A stretch of DNA of 64,000 bases from Polyangia bacterium (lineage in GTDB: Bacteria > Myxococcota_A > Polyangia > Nannocystales > Nannocystaceae). The stretch spans positions 107,663 to 171,662 of the forward strand of contig JAUIFF010000020.1 of NCBI GenBank assembly GCA_030429545.1, in the 5' to 3' direction. Under the pieces are notes generated by a model. The model was not told where the DNA came from. It did no database searches and saw only the letters and a program-made list of their open reading frames with translations. Below are positions 1 through 9,103 of the stretch, in pieces. The position numbers and the translations under genes are program-made. Position 1 is the stretch's first letter, and each line of letters begins with the position of its first letter.

Positions 1-615
1 GGACCATGCCTGAGAAGTCGTCCTGACAAACGGACTGAAGGGCAGCTCGATCCGGCCTCTGAGTTTCATCCTAAAGGAAATTTCCGCGACGTTGAGGGCA
101 ACTTTCACCGCTGCGCGGAAATCGATGGAGACGAAACTACTTGTCTTGATGATAAAGGCTGGGGTGTTTGTATGAAGTGCGGCCTCGGACTTGGTGAGAC
201 AATGCTTGGTTGTCAATGCGACAACGATGACATGTGCGGTCCAGACCTCTATTGCTGGGGCAAGGAATTTCCCAACAAGGGATTTTGTTGGGAAATTACA
301 GGACCTCCTTTCTGGCAATGTAAATCCGGCGCATGTGGACAATCCATCCGCGATGGCGACAACCAAGGGGATCCTGCTGAAGATGGTGGTGGGTACTGTG
401 AGCACTACGCGTTTGATGGATTCGGTGAAGCTCATTGTCAGCCACAACGTTGCGGAGACGTTCAAGTTCACAACTGCGCACAGCAAAATTTAGTCTGTGA
501 CCTCGGCGGGGACAACGCCTGCACGGTCGAATGCTTTAGCGACGCAGACTGTCAGCTTCCTGGTTGGCCTGTTGGGATGGTCTGTGACACAAACTTCGAT
601 CGTTGCGTATTCTGA
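1..615 (+). CDS. RTX/metallopeptidase protein, 3' part only (left unit)
   Basis: This is the 3' end of the gene seen complete at 9104-11848; base 1 is the first base of its codon 711. Only the Cys-rich C-terminal part is present here (about 204 residues, with many Cys and Gly). The 5' part should lie left of the window if the left unit is complete. The stop codon directly abuts an ATG of the next gene. Confidence 0.85.
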   Translation, partial: GPCLRSRPDKRTEGQLDPASEFHPKGNFRDVEGNFHRCAEIDGDETTCLDDKGWGVCMKCGLGLGETMLGCQCDNDDMCGPDLYCWGKEFPNKGFCWEITGPPFWQCKSGACGQSIRDGDNQGDPAEDGGGYCEHYAFDGFGEAHCQPQRCGDVQVHNCAQQNLVCDLGGDNACTVECFSDADCQLPGWPVGMVCDTNFDRCVF

Positions 616-624
616 ATGGGAGCC

Positions 625-1584
625 ATGTCAAAAAATCGCATGTATCTATGGTCGGTCCTGTTGCTTGCCCTTGCAGGATGCCCGAACGGAGAAACGAGCA
701 CGAGCAGCTCGGGGACCACTGCAAGTGAAAGTGAGGGCGAAAGCGAGACTGAGGCTGACGAGACTACAGGAATCACTGAAGGCGCGACCGATACAACAGA
801 CGCGGTTCCGGCGTGCCCGCAGCAAATTTGGACAGGGGATTTTGTAGGCACCCCTGAAGAGCTCGAGGGGTATACTGAGGTCACGGGATTTGTTCGTCTG
901 AGGGAGACCGATGCCCAAAACCTAGAGGGCATGGAGTGCCTAGAACGAATCGGGTCATTCCTCGAAATTCGCGCGAATCCTAACCTAAAAACTCTGCAGG
1001 GAGTCCTTAGGCTCGAGCATGTCGGCGTGCTTGGTATCATCGATAACCCTATGCTGACGGATCTGTCGGGCCTTGATGCGCTACTCGGAGTCGATGGGCG
1101 GGTAACGATCGAGGGTAATGCCGCCCTGACCACTCTTCACGGTCTCGAGGGCCTGCAGAATGTCGGAGAGAATGTCGAGATTCGCAACGACGATGAACTC
1201 GGCAATCTGCAAGGTCTTACATCCCTTACCGACATTGGAGGGATTTTCCTGATTAGCAGCAATGACTCATTGCTCGATTGTACGGGGGTGAATGCACTGA
1301 TCTCAACAGGAGGAATCGATATTTGGTCTAATCCCGAACTTGGTAGCCTCACGGGCTTCGAGTCCATCGTCAACATCGGTGACTCGCTCAGAATTTCTTC
1401 TAACCCCGTACTCGACGACGTGCTGGCCATGGAGGGCGGAAAGGTTGACACAGATGGCGAGATTGAGATCACGAGTAACGCTCTGCTGCCACAATGCCAA
1501 GCAGAAGCGCTCGCGGAGGCGATCAAGCCCGATGGGTACATGGGACAAGAAGACGTGAACGGCAACCAAGGGACATGTCCTTGA
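625..1584 (+). CDS. L-domain (leucine-rich) lipoprotein, left copy
   Basis: This is identical to the gene at 11858-12817, where the annotation is given. An ATG at 616 directly follows the upstream stop, but the ATG at 625 has GGGAG just before it and begins the lipoprotein signal peptide directly, so 625 is preferred. Confidence 0.8.
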   Translation: MSKNRMYLWSVLLLALAGCPNGETSTSSSGTTASESEGESETEADETTGITEGATDTTDAVPACPQQIWTGDFVGTPEELEGYTEVTGFVRLRETDAQNLEGMECLERIGSFLEIRANPNLKTLQGVLRLEHVGVLGIIDNPMLTDLSGLDALLGVDGRVTIEGNAALTTLHGLEGLQNVGENVEIRNDDELGNLQGLTSLTDIGGIFLISSNDSLLDCTGVNALISTGGIDIWSNPELGSLTGFESIVNIGDSLRISSNPVLDDVLAMEGGKVDTDGEIEITSNALLPQCQAEALAEAIKPDGYMGQEDVNGNQGTCP

Positions 1585-2444
1585 GACGACGGGTTAAGAA
1601 CGCGTGTTTCTGCTCCCTGGCAATTTTCGCCGGGACGCCCCTCGACGTCGCTGCGTCGAGTACCGACCCCAGTGTTGAGTTCGTGACAGCGCGAGAGTGG
1701 ATTCAGTGGCGCGAGCAACGGCAACAAGCCCGAGCGCTCACTGTGGGTGGCTTTGCGGGCCTGGGTGCTGTGAGTATAGCGACTGCTGCAGTCGGTGTTT
1801 CGGAGGGAACAGTCGGTGAGGACCCCGCCAGCTTGGCGGCATTTATCCCAGTCGCGGGGCCACTCTGGTTGGCCGCATCGACACCAGAACCGGGCTGGAA
1901 AGCCTTCTACACCATCGATCTACTAATGCAGGCAAGTTTGTTATCCGTAGGTATCGTTGGAACTGTTCGCCTACGACGTGCTCAACGCGCATTGGCACAG
2001 CCTACGTATATTGTATTCGATCGTCGGTTAACCACCCGTCTCAATAACGACTCTGACTTAGTTCGGCGCAAACGCCTGGGTCTTGGCCTTACCGCGGGCG
2101 GATTTTCTGGGTTTGGTCTTACATACCTCGTTACTGTCTCGGCATTTGTGTCGGCCGAGTCGGAGACGTTGCTTGCCGGTGACCCTCAAGTCCAGCGCTT
2201 CTGGTCGCTATTACCACTCGCCGGACCATTCGTGCTCGCGGCGCAGGCTGAGCGGCCGGGGACACGTGCATTGGCGTCAGTGCTCGGGCTCGTGCAGGTC
2301 GGTACCCTGTTGACGGGGAGCGCCGGTGTGCTCGTTCTCGCCCGACGGCGCTCTGAAGGGGAGCAACGGGTAGTTCGAGACGTCGTCGTAGCACCCTGGC
2401 AAGGAGCCCACGTCACCGGTCTTGCTTTCAGCGGCCGCTTTTAG
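1575..2444 (+). CDS. Duplicated-domain membrane protein, left copy
   Basis: This is identical to 12808-13677. The ATG at 1575 overlaps the end of the upstream gene by 10 bases and has AAGGGA upstream; the open frame extends further 5' (to 1494), but that extension has no signal peptide and lies inside the upstream gene. Confidence 0.75.
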   Translation: MSLRRRVKNACFCSLAIFAGTPLDVAASSTDPSVEFVTAREWIQWREQRQQARALTVGGFAGLGAVSIATAAVGVSEGTVGEDPASLAAFIPVAGPLWLAASTPEPGWKAFYTIDLLMQASLLSVGIVGTVRLRRAQRALAQPTYIVFDRRLTTRLNNDSDLVRRKRLGLGLTAGGFSGFGLTYLVTVSAFVSAESETLLAGDPQVQRFWSLLPLAGPFVLAAQAERPGTRALASVLGLVQVGTLLTGSAGVLVLARRRSEGEQRVVRDVVVAPWQGAHVTGLAFSGRF

Positions 2445-2666
2445 GTAACGTCAAGTACCTCTGGAGCTCTCGTTGGAACTACACGCCCAAGCGATCGCCG
2501 CAATACCGATCCCGAGACACGCGCCCCCGACGAGAGTCGCTGGGTCGATGAGGCGAACGCACGTGTGCGGGAGGCGGAGTCCCAGCGCAACGAGGCTCGT
2601 CAACGGGCCCAGGCGGCTGAACGCGAGGTCGCGGCTGAATTGACCTTGTCTTGCTCGAGCAGATGA
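2445..2666 (+). pseudogene. In-frame coding-like extension after a TAG stop, left copy
   Basis: The frame of the preceding membrane protein stays open for 73 more codons after its TAG and ends at TGA 2664-2666. The same stretch is described at 13678-13899. Confidence 0.4.
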
Positions 2667-3673
2667 GAAGACACCTCGTCGGACATGTAGCGGACCTCGC
2701 CTACGTTGACATTAGTTCACGAATCCAACTACGCGCAGGCATCCTAAAAAATTACACCCGAGATAGCACGTTCGCTACGCGCGAAGTTGCATAAACACCG
2801 AAACAGGCCGCCGGGCATGTCGCCAAAACAACTCGGGCCGCCGGGCCGGAGTGCGTATACATCAAAATTACAGGTGACTTTTCGAGCAGGGTGATCGTCT
2901 GCTTCTTTCGTGTCGAAAGCCCAGAACGCACGCGGGACGATTTTTTTTGCCACGCTTCGGACAAGCTGGAACTCCGTTGGAGGCCGCGCGGCACGTGCCG
3001 AATCGTCCGTCACGTTTCGCGCTGAAGGCAGCGGAGGGCCTCGGCGAACTGGCCCTCACGTGGTCCGAAGGCTCCGCGGGGAGGCCCCGCCGTGACACGT
3101 CGACCTGGGAGAAGTTTTTTCGCCGTAAGCCGTTCTAAGGCGTGATGAGAAGTGATGTCACGCGTGTAGCGAAATCTCTCACGCCGTGTAACGTAATTTA
3201 TCACGCCTTGATGACCAATTTCGTGAGGCTCGACGCCGCCTGTTTGAGTCGCAGCGCGCGTGGTCTGACCGCCTTGCGGATTCGTGCACTTGAGCGCACT
3301 TGAGCATTAAAGGGCAGCTTCACAGCCGGCAGCCGTAAAGCCAGCTGTGCATATTTATTGCAAATGCAACCATCTACTGACGAGCGACATTAGGCCGGGA
3401 CTTTCGCCCGGATTGTCGGCCGGTCAGGTCGGGGTACTCCTCGGAGCATCGGTCTCGATTTCGACCCGGTCGAAAAAAGTCGGGAGATCGGCTTTCGGAC
3501 AACGGGCCGGCAAGCCATCGCGGGCACCACCGACTTCGGACGGCGATCTACCTCGCAGCACAGCCCATCGGTCCGTCCCGTGGTCGTGACCCACAAACAA
3601 AAATCGCCTCACGACCTCCGAACCGAGCGCACGCCAGCGTCGGGTGGCACCAACAGCGACCTCGAGCTCGGGG
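2667..3673. other. Gene-poor segment of the element, left copy
   Basis: No convincing gene was seen. The segment holds the iteron-like repeats at 3140-3206, GC-rich inverted repeats such as CGGGACTTTCGCCCG near 3400, and a TTG-started leftward frame of 92 codons (3424-3702) that overlaps the end of the coiled-coil gene but has no recognisable product. Confidence 0.5.
3140..3206. repeat. Iteron-like TCACGC cluster, left copy
   Basis: Three TCACGC hexamers lie on the + strand at 3158, 3179 and 3201, spaced 21 and 22 bases apart, with one inverted copy (GCGTGA) at 3140. Regular spacing near two helical turns is typical of protein-binding iterons. Confidence 0.45.
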
Positions 3674-4825
3674 CTAGCCGTCCTTGTGCCGAAGGTCGTC
3701 AACGGTCACGACGGAGGGGGGTAAAACGACCCCCTTCTTCTTGAGGTCGGCCCTCATCTTGATGAGATGAGGCATGAACTCATTGAGCAGCTCTACCGAA
3801 GGCTCCTCAAAAAATCGATCAATCTGAGGTGCGGTTCGCCCCTTCCGAAGCATTTGATACATCGTTGCTTTTACACCAAGTCGGAGCATGTAGCGATCCA
3901 ACATACCAGCGCACACGGAAGCGACATGAGTCGTGTGCGTCTTGGCGGCTGTGAGAACGCGTTCGACATTGCCAGCAAGATCGCCGGGTTCATCTGCGTT
4001 GAACTCCTCTAGCCCGACGGTTTCCGCGATGTCGCTGAGCACAGCTTTCGTTTTTTCGAGCTGGTCGTTCACGTATTCGCGGAGTTCGCGTTCACCGTTT
4101 CGCAGCTTCCGAAGCTGGTCGCTCGTCTTCTGTTCCTCGGCAAGTTGAGCACGCAGTTTTGACACCTCAGCCTTCATGGCCATCAACGCGACTCGAGCTT
4201 CGGATGCCTCCTCGTGTGCGCGTCGGGATTCGTTCGTCACTCTCTCCCGTTTCGCTCGCATGTCCTCGAGCTCAGCCCGAAGTGACTCGCGTTCCTCTTT
4301 CTCGTGGGCCCGTTCCAAGTCGTTGAGCTGTGATGTGTGCGATACCGTCGGCGAAAGACTCGGTCGCCGAAGCATCGCCGGGGTAACGGCTTTGCGGATC
4401 GAAGCGCCGAGTGGGTGGTCGGGGTCGCAGGCGCGGGCGAACCAAATCGTCCATCGACGCTGGCTTCGTTGAGTCACCAGGTCGCAGACCGAAGCAACCA
4501 GTCGGAGGGCGGACGGCATGTCGCTGTCGCTCGGGCTTTCGGCGATCAGGCCCGCGTCCGCGAGTGAGCGGAAGAGTTGCCGGGCGGATGTGGTGGTGTC
4601 CGGCAGTCCCAAGCGGTAGGCGGCGGGGATTGCTGTGAGCAAGGCTTTGGCCGCTTTCAATCCACGAGGGCCTCGCGGGAGTTCGGCGATCTGGGCTCGA
4701 CAGTAAGCTTCGAGGATCGCGGCTTCATCAACCTGGTCGTCGTCATCGCTCCCATCAACACCTGTCTTTTCAGTCACCATAAAAATAGCGTTGATCGCGG
4801 GGCGAGGCATCGCAACGGTAGTCAT
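3674..4825 (-). CDS. Coiled-coil DNA-binding-like protein, left copy
   Basis: This is identical to 14907-16058, where it is described. Confidence 0.75.
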   Translation of the reverse strand: MTTVAMPRPAINAIFMVTEKTGVDGSDDDDQVDEAAILEAYCRAQIAELPRGPRGLKAAKALLTAIPAAYRLGLPDTTTSARQLFRSLADAGLIAESPSDSDMPSALRLVASVCDLVTQRSQRRWTIWFARACDPDHPLGASIRKAVTPAMLRRPSLSPTVSHTSQLNDLERAHEKEERESLRAELEDMRAKRERVTNESRRAHEEASEARVALMAMKAEVSKLRAQLAEEQKTSDQLRKLRNGERELREYVNDQLEKTKAVLSDIAETVGLEEFNADEPGDLAGNVERVLTAAKTHTTHVASVCAGMLDRYMLRLGVKATMYQMLRKGRTAPQIDRFFEEPSVELLNEFMPHLIKMRADLKKKGVVLPPSVVTVDDLRHKDG

Positions 4826-4857
4826 CGCGCAGCGCCCGGGGATTGCCGGTTTCGCGA

Positions 4858-5215
4858 TGACGATTCGCCGGTTACTGGTCGGTTAGGCGGTGGTTGGCCG
4901 GGGATCGATGACGGCTGGGTGACGATTAGTCGGTTGTTCGTGCCGTCCAGAGTGCGTGGAATTTTGCGAGTCGCGGCGCGAGATTCCCTGGTACCCAATG
5001 ACGGTAAACCAGTGGGTTGGCCGGGGATCGATGACGGCTGGGTGACGATTAGTCGGTCATTCGTGCCGTCCAGGGTGCGTGGAACTTGCGAGTCGCGGCG
5101 CGAGATTCCCTGGTACCCGATGACGCTAACCGGTTACTGGTCGACTGTTCGCTGACGTTTCGTCGGTGGCCGTCGATACCGGATCGATGACAGTTGGTGA
5201 CGATTCGCCGGCGGT
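4858..5215. repeat. Direct repeats upstream of the coiled-coil gene, left copy
   Basis: A 123-bp unit occurs twice in tandem (4894-5016 and from 5017). Its core GGATCGATGAC, followed by GACGATT, returns a third time near 5180, and GACGATTCGCCGG occurs at both edges (about 4858 and 5198). The block separates the coiled-coil gene from the kinase gene. No gene is seen in it. Confidence 0.8.
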
Positions 5216-5263
5216 TCGTTGCGCACACCTGTGGGTAGCCGGGTCGGATTTGTCCTCACCTTC

Positions 5264-6334
5264 CTACTCGCGCGCTCCGACTTCGGCCTCACGAACAACC
5301 TCGAGCAACTCCCGAAATCCCGCCCACCGGCGATCGCATCCTTCCGCGTGGCGGGCCTCGACAATGGCCCGGCTGACCGAACAAGCTTCCCAGGCCGAGA
5401 GTGCGCGGAAAACCCTATCCACTCCGGCCGTCGGAATCACATCGACCTCGCCCGGACCGATCACGGTCAGCAACGCGGCATCGAATTCGCCTGCCGTTTG
5501 GAACCTGTCTCGAGGTTCCTTTGCTAACGCCGTCGCTATCAAGTCATCGAACGCTTGCGGCAGTGACGACACGATCGAGCTCGGAGCCGGAGGCGATTCT
5601 TGAGCGTGGCCCCACAACACTTCCCCTTGGTAACCGCGAAACGGCAGCCTGCGGGTCAGCGCCTCGAACAGGACCACGCCAGCCGAGTAGATATCACTCT
5701 GCACGTCACCGGGTGAATCGATTCGCTCGGGAGCCATGTAGCCGATCGAGCCGATGACCTGCGACGTGTTGTGACTCGGCATCCCCGAGAGGGCTGTGTG
5801 ACCGACTCGCGCGAGTCCGAAGTCGGCGAGGATCAAGCGTGTCCCAGATGCGTCGTGCCACAACAGACAGTTGTCGGATTTAACATCGCGGTGGACCACG
5901 CCGGCCCCGTGGAGCACGGCCAGGCCGACGAGAAGCTGATGGACAAAGATGCTCGCGGTGCGCCACGGGAGTCGGCCGGCGTTAATGCGGGCACCAAGTG
6001 TTGGGCCGGCGATGTAAGGCATGACAATGTATAGGCAATGATTCTCGATGCCGAGATCGAGCACGGGCATCAGGAACGAGTGATGTAGCTGGGCACCGAT
6101 CCGAGCTTCGCGGATCAAGCGGGCTCGCTGTTTGCTGTCATCCGGGTACGCGACCTTGATAGCGACTGTCCGATGGAGCAGGCGATCGAGCCCCCGAAAG
6201 ACGCTCGCGGATCCACCTCGACCAACCAACTCGAGTAGCTCGTAGCGACCGGCGAGTATGTTACCGAGTTTGTTCCGCGGAGGGGCCGGCGGAGCAGATG
6301 AGACGAGGAAGGGATCCTCGTCCGATGTGCTCAC
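5264..6334 (-). CDS. Hanks-type Ser/Thr protein kinase, left copy
   Basis: This is identical to 16497-17567, described there. It starts at GTG 6334 and overlaps the stop of the upstream small gene as GTGA. Confidence 0.9.
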   Translation of the reverse strand: MSTSDEDPFLVSSAPPAPPRNKLGNILAGRYELLELVGRGGSASVFRGLDRLLHRTVAIKVAYPDDSKQRARLIREARIGAQLHHSFLMPVLDLGIENHCLYIVMPYIAGPTLGARINAGRLPWRTASIFVHQLLVGLAVLHGAGVVHRDVKSDNCLLWHDASGTRLILADFGLARVGHTALSGMPSHNTSQVIGSIGYMAPERIDSPGDVQSDIYSAGVVLFEALTRRLPFRGYQGEVLWGHAQESPPAPSSIVSSLPQAFDDLIATALAKEPRDRFQTAGEFDAALLTVIGPGEVDVIPTAGVDRVFRALSAWEACSVSRAIVEARHAEGCDRRWAGFRELLEVVREAEVGARE

Positions 6335-6804
6335 CGATGCCCCCGCGCATCAAGGGTGCCATCGCAGACAAAAGGACCGAGCCTGCGTCGAAGTTCGCGG
6401 TCGAGTTCAGGCCAGACGATCCGAAACGTGGCGAGGGGGCCGTGTTGCGGGTCAAACAGCTGACCGTTGACAAACAGCCCCTGTGCAGTGGCGTGGCAGT
6501 ACGGCCGCGGGAACACACTGGCAGTGCCTGCGTCGTCGACCAAGCAACGAACCGCGACGTGTTTTGTCAGCTGCGAGAGCAGGCGAGCACCGCGAATCCG
6601 GCGACGAGTGATTTCCAGTCCACACAGGTGAACCACGACTGTCCGAGCACCAGCGGCCCGAAGTTTTCGGAAGATGGCGATCGAGCCTGTGCCCTTGTCT
6701 AGCTCGACTACAGAACCCGACTTCGCTCGAGATTCAGATAGTTGGGGTGCGTGAAAATCGCTTGCTGCACGATCCTCAGATTGTGTTTGTTCACAGATTT
6801 TCAT
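6331..6804 (-). CDS. Small protein coupled to the kinase, left copy
   Basis: This is identical to 17564-18037, described there. Confidence 0.55.
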   Translation of the reverse strand: MKICEQTQSEDRAASDFHAPQLSESRAKSGSVVELDKGTGSIAIFRKLRAAGARTVVVHLCGLEITRRRIRGARLLSQLTKHVAVRCLVDDAGTASVFPRPYCHATAQGLFVNGQLFDPQHGPLATFRIVWPELDRELRRRLGPFVCDGTLDARGHR

Positions 6805-6934
6805 ATTCAGTATTTTATTATTAAAAATCTATTTTGATCAAATAAATCAAATCAAGCTCGCTGACGAACGTTTTTTGAGCGGTTTCGCCACACAAAATTC
6901 GGAGAGGGCGTACCACGGGTGGTAATTTTCGGGC
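6805..6934. promoter_or_regulatory. AT-rich divergent promoter region, left copy
   Basis: This is the left copy of the region at 18038-18167. It contains the palindrome TTTGATCAAA at 6833-6842. Confidence 0.5.
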
Positions 6935-7204
6935 TTGACTCCGGTCCAATGCAAAGCCGCCCGCTACCTTCTGGGCTGGACCCAGCGCGATCTCGCGGCA
7001 CAATCGGGCGTTTCGTTGCCAACGATCGTCCGGTACGAAAACGAGAACGACGTTACATCGTCAATGGTTCAGGCTCTCGCGTTTGCTTTTTCGCGCGCAA
7101 AAGTTGAGTTCTTGGAGTCCGGACGACCCACGGGAGTTTCGAGAGTCGATCTGCCAGATGGATCATCAGTTGTCCTCCGAGCCAACGAGCGACCCAACGA
7201 GTAA
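6935..7204 (+). CDS. XRE-family regulator, left copy
   Basis: This is identical to 18168-18437. In this copy the gene is followed by the junction core and then the integrase in the same orientation, so its product is well placed to control integrase expression. Confidence 0.8.
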   Translation: MTPVQCKAARYLLGWTQRDLAAQSGVSLPTIVRYENENDVTSSMVQALAFAFSRAKVEFLESGRPTGVSRVDLPDGSSVVLRANERPNE

Positions 7205-7468
7205 CCGTTGACGCCAGCGAGAGAACATGTACATGCAAAGTCGGTGGCATCGCACGTCACGTTCACCCCGGCATTCATGTCTCAAGGGACATGTTGTTTG
7301 GCGAGAACCTGCCGCGAAGCCGGTCCGCTATCCCCGCGATTTGTCTCAGATGCCCACATCTGCGGGGGAGAGATCGCTCCCCGGAATTGGCGCAACTTTC
7401 GGGAAGTGTTTGGCGAAGATTTCCGAATTTGCCAATGCTGACCACTGAATGCCGCTAAGCGGGTGATC

Positions 7469-7491
7469 GTCGCGACGGCGATGGTCGCGAC
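7469..7491. other. Predicted recombination core (attP-like) at the unit junction
   Basis: GTCGCGAC (7469-7476), the spacer GGCGATG (7477-7483) and GTCGCGAC (7484-7491) form two identical 8-base arms around 7 bases. The arm is its own reverse complement, so the arms are both direct and inverted repeats, as expected for a tyrosine recombinase core with a 7-base overlap. The perfect palindrome ATGGTCGCGACCAT (7481-7494) covers the right arm. The end of the long repeat falls exactly at the edge of the spacer. Confidence 0.6.
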
Positions 7492-7599
7492 CATTGCGCG
7501 AATACCCCAAAAGAACCGATTTCTATGGGGTTTTACTAAAAATTTGTTCCCGGTTTTCAAGACTTTTCTTGGACAATTTTTACGTATGGTTTTTGAGCA

Positions 7600-8868
7600 A
7601 TGGCGCGTGCGAAGTCTATCACCGAACATCTTGTATCTGCACTGAAACCGGGTGAGCATTTCATGTCGGGCCGCGTGACTGGGTTTGGAGTCCACCGCAC
7701 ACCCAAGCGCGGGGCCGTTGTGTTCTTCGTCCGCAAGGTCGTCGACGGCCGCGACTATCGGCGGACCGTGGGCCGGCATCCTGCGATGTCGGTCAAGCAG
7801 GCTCGTGTCGCTGCTATTTCTGAACTCGCTAGCCTTGGAAACCCCGCCGCAGTTGTCCCCCAACCGGATTCGACTCGTTTACCGGCCGCGCCCCCGGTGA
7901 GTGTGAAGCACCTGTCGTCGCCGGATCTAGCTGCCCAGCTTGCCCGTATCGAGCAGCGTCTGTTGACCCTACAGCCCGAGGAGGCACCGGCCACTAATCC
8001 GATCACGTTTGCTGAGGTCGTCGAGCAGCTCGACGCGGTTTACTTCGCCGACAAGGCGGCCTCAACGGAGAAGACCTATCGCAACTATCTCGCCAACGTG
8101 TTGTTACCCGAGTGGGGCGAGATTCCGGTCGAGGAGATTTCAACCGATGATGTCGAGGACTGGTTTTTCAACTACGTGGGCGTGAACGGGGGCAAGCCCA
8201 CGCAGCCGTACAAAATCTTCAAAAGCATTCTCAATCTCGCGCTTCGCCGCAAGCTCGTCGCCAAAATTCCGCGCTCGACGATCACCCAGGCCAACCAAAC
8301 CGAGCGCGGCGAGGCCCTGTCTCATCGGGCATATAAGCGGGTGGTGTCGTTTCTCAAGCGGAAGATCCAAAGCGACCCGCAGACGCAGGACTACGCGTTA
8401 CTTGTCTGTGCAACGACTGGCGAGCGCTCACACTCGCTGTGTACGCTGCACTCGAGCGAGATCGATTTTCGGACGCGCGAGGTGACGAAGAAGCGCAAGG
8501 GCGGGAAGGTCGAGGCGTTGCCATATGGCAAGGAGGCCATCAAAATTCTCAAGCAGATTCGGCCGAAGTCGCCGGGGTACTTTTTCCCGCATCAGTACAT
8601 CCCGGGGCATCACTTGAGTAGTCCGAGCCTGCGGCGGTATTTCCAGGCGCTGTGTGAACAGCTCAAGATTCGGTTGCCCTCCGGGAAGGTGCCGGTGGTG
8701 CACAGTCTGCGGCACTCGTTTGTGTCGGAGCTGGCGCGGCTGGGCGTGAAGCCGACGACTATTCAGCTGCTGGCGGGGCATTCGGATTTGCAGACGACGT
8801 TGCGGTATCTGCATGGGGATAAGGAGCTTGCTCGGCGGGAGGCTGATAGGTTGGTTCTTGGCGAATGA
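7600..8868 (+). CDS. int: Tyrosine recombinase (P4-like integrase)
   Basis: This 422-residue protein is a site-specific recombinase. The N-terminal region (about 1-80) resembles the arm-binding domain of P4-like integrases, with GFGVHRTPKRGAVVFFV and then VGRHPAMSVKQARVAA. A SAM-like core-binding domain follows (about 140-225). The catalytic set looks complete: Arg276 in ATTGERS, a Lys at about 300-303, His368 and Arg371 in HSLRHS, His394 in LAGHS and Tyr403 in LRYLHGD. The gene begins about 110 bases after the predicted core site and runs away from it, the normal layout for an element integrase. The start is the ATG at 7600; no clear ribosome binding site is visible. It is present once in the window, and a second copy would be expected just left of it if the left unit is complete. 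Confidence 0.93.
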   Translation: MARAKSITEHLVSALKPGEHFMSGRVTGFGVHRTPKRGAVVFFVRKVVDGRDYRRTVGRHPAMSVKQARVAAISELASLGNPAAVVPQPDSTRLPAAPPVSVKHLSSPDLAAQLARIEQRLLTLQPEEAPATNPITFAEVVEQLDAVYFADKAASTEKTYRNYLANVLLPEWGEIPVEEISTDDVEDWFFNYVGVNGGKPTQPYKIFKSILNLALRRKLVAKIPRSTITQANQTERGEALSHRAYKRVVSFLKRKIQSDPQTQDYALLVCATTGERSHSLCTLHSSEIDFRTREVTKKRKGGKVEALPYGKEAIKILKQIRPKSPGYFFPHQYIPGHHLSSPSLRRYFQALCEQLKIRLPSGKVPVVHSLRHSFVSELARLGVKPTTIQLLAGHSDLQTTLRYLHGDKELARREADRLVLGE

Positions 8869-9103
8869 AGCCGACCGACCCACCTGGAAAACGCGTACGA
8901 AATGAGAGTGAGGTCATGTGCAAAAAAACTTGTGTGGAGTCAGGCAAACGCTCTCCGAACCATCGGCCGTTTTTCAATTTCCGAAATCAAAATGCACCCG
9001 GTCGACTCTCTGGTCCGCGGGACGCCGTTTCGGACGATACAGGTTCTGAGCGATAGAAGGGGTGATGGCTATAGGTTAAAAATGGTTGTGAGGACTCAAT
9101 GGT

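Larger units (their letters stand above)
1..7484. repeat. Left copy of a long perfect direct repeat
   Basis: These bases recur at 11234-18717 with an offset of 11,233. All predicted proteins are identical between the copies and the stretches I compared base by base match. Identity stops after base 7484, where this copy continues into the integrase region and the other enters a host lipoprotein gene. The left limit is not visible because the window starts inside the repeat. Either a very recent tandem amplification or an assembly duplication would look like this. Confidence 0.95.
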
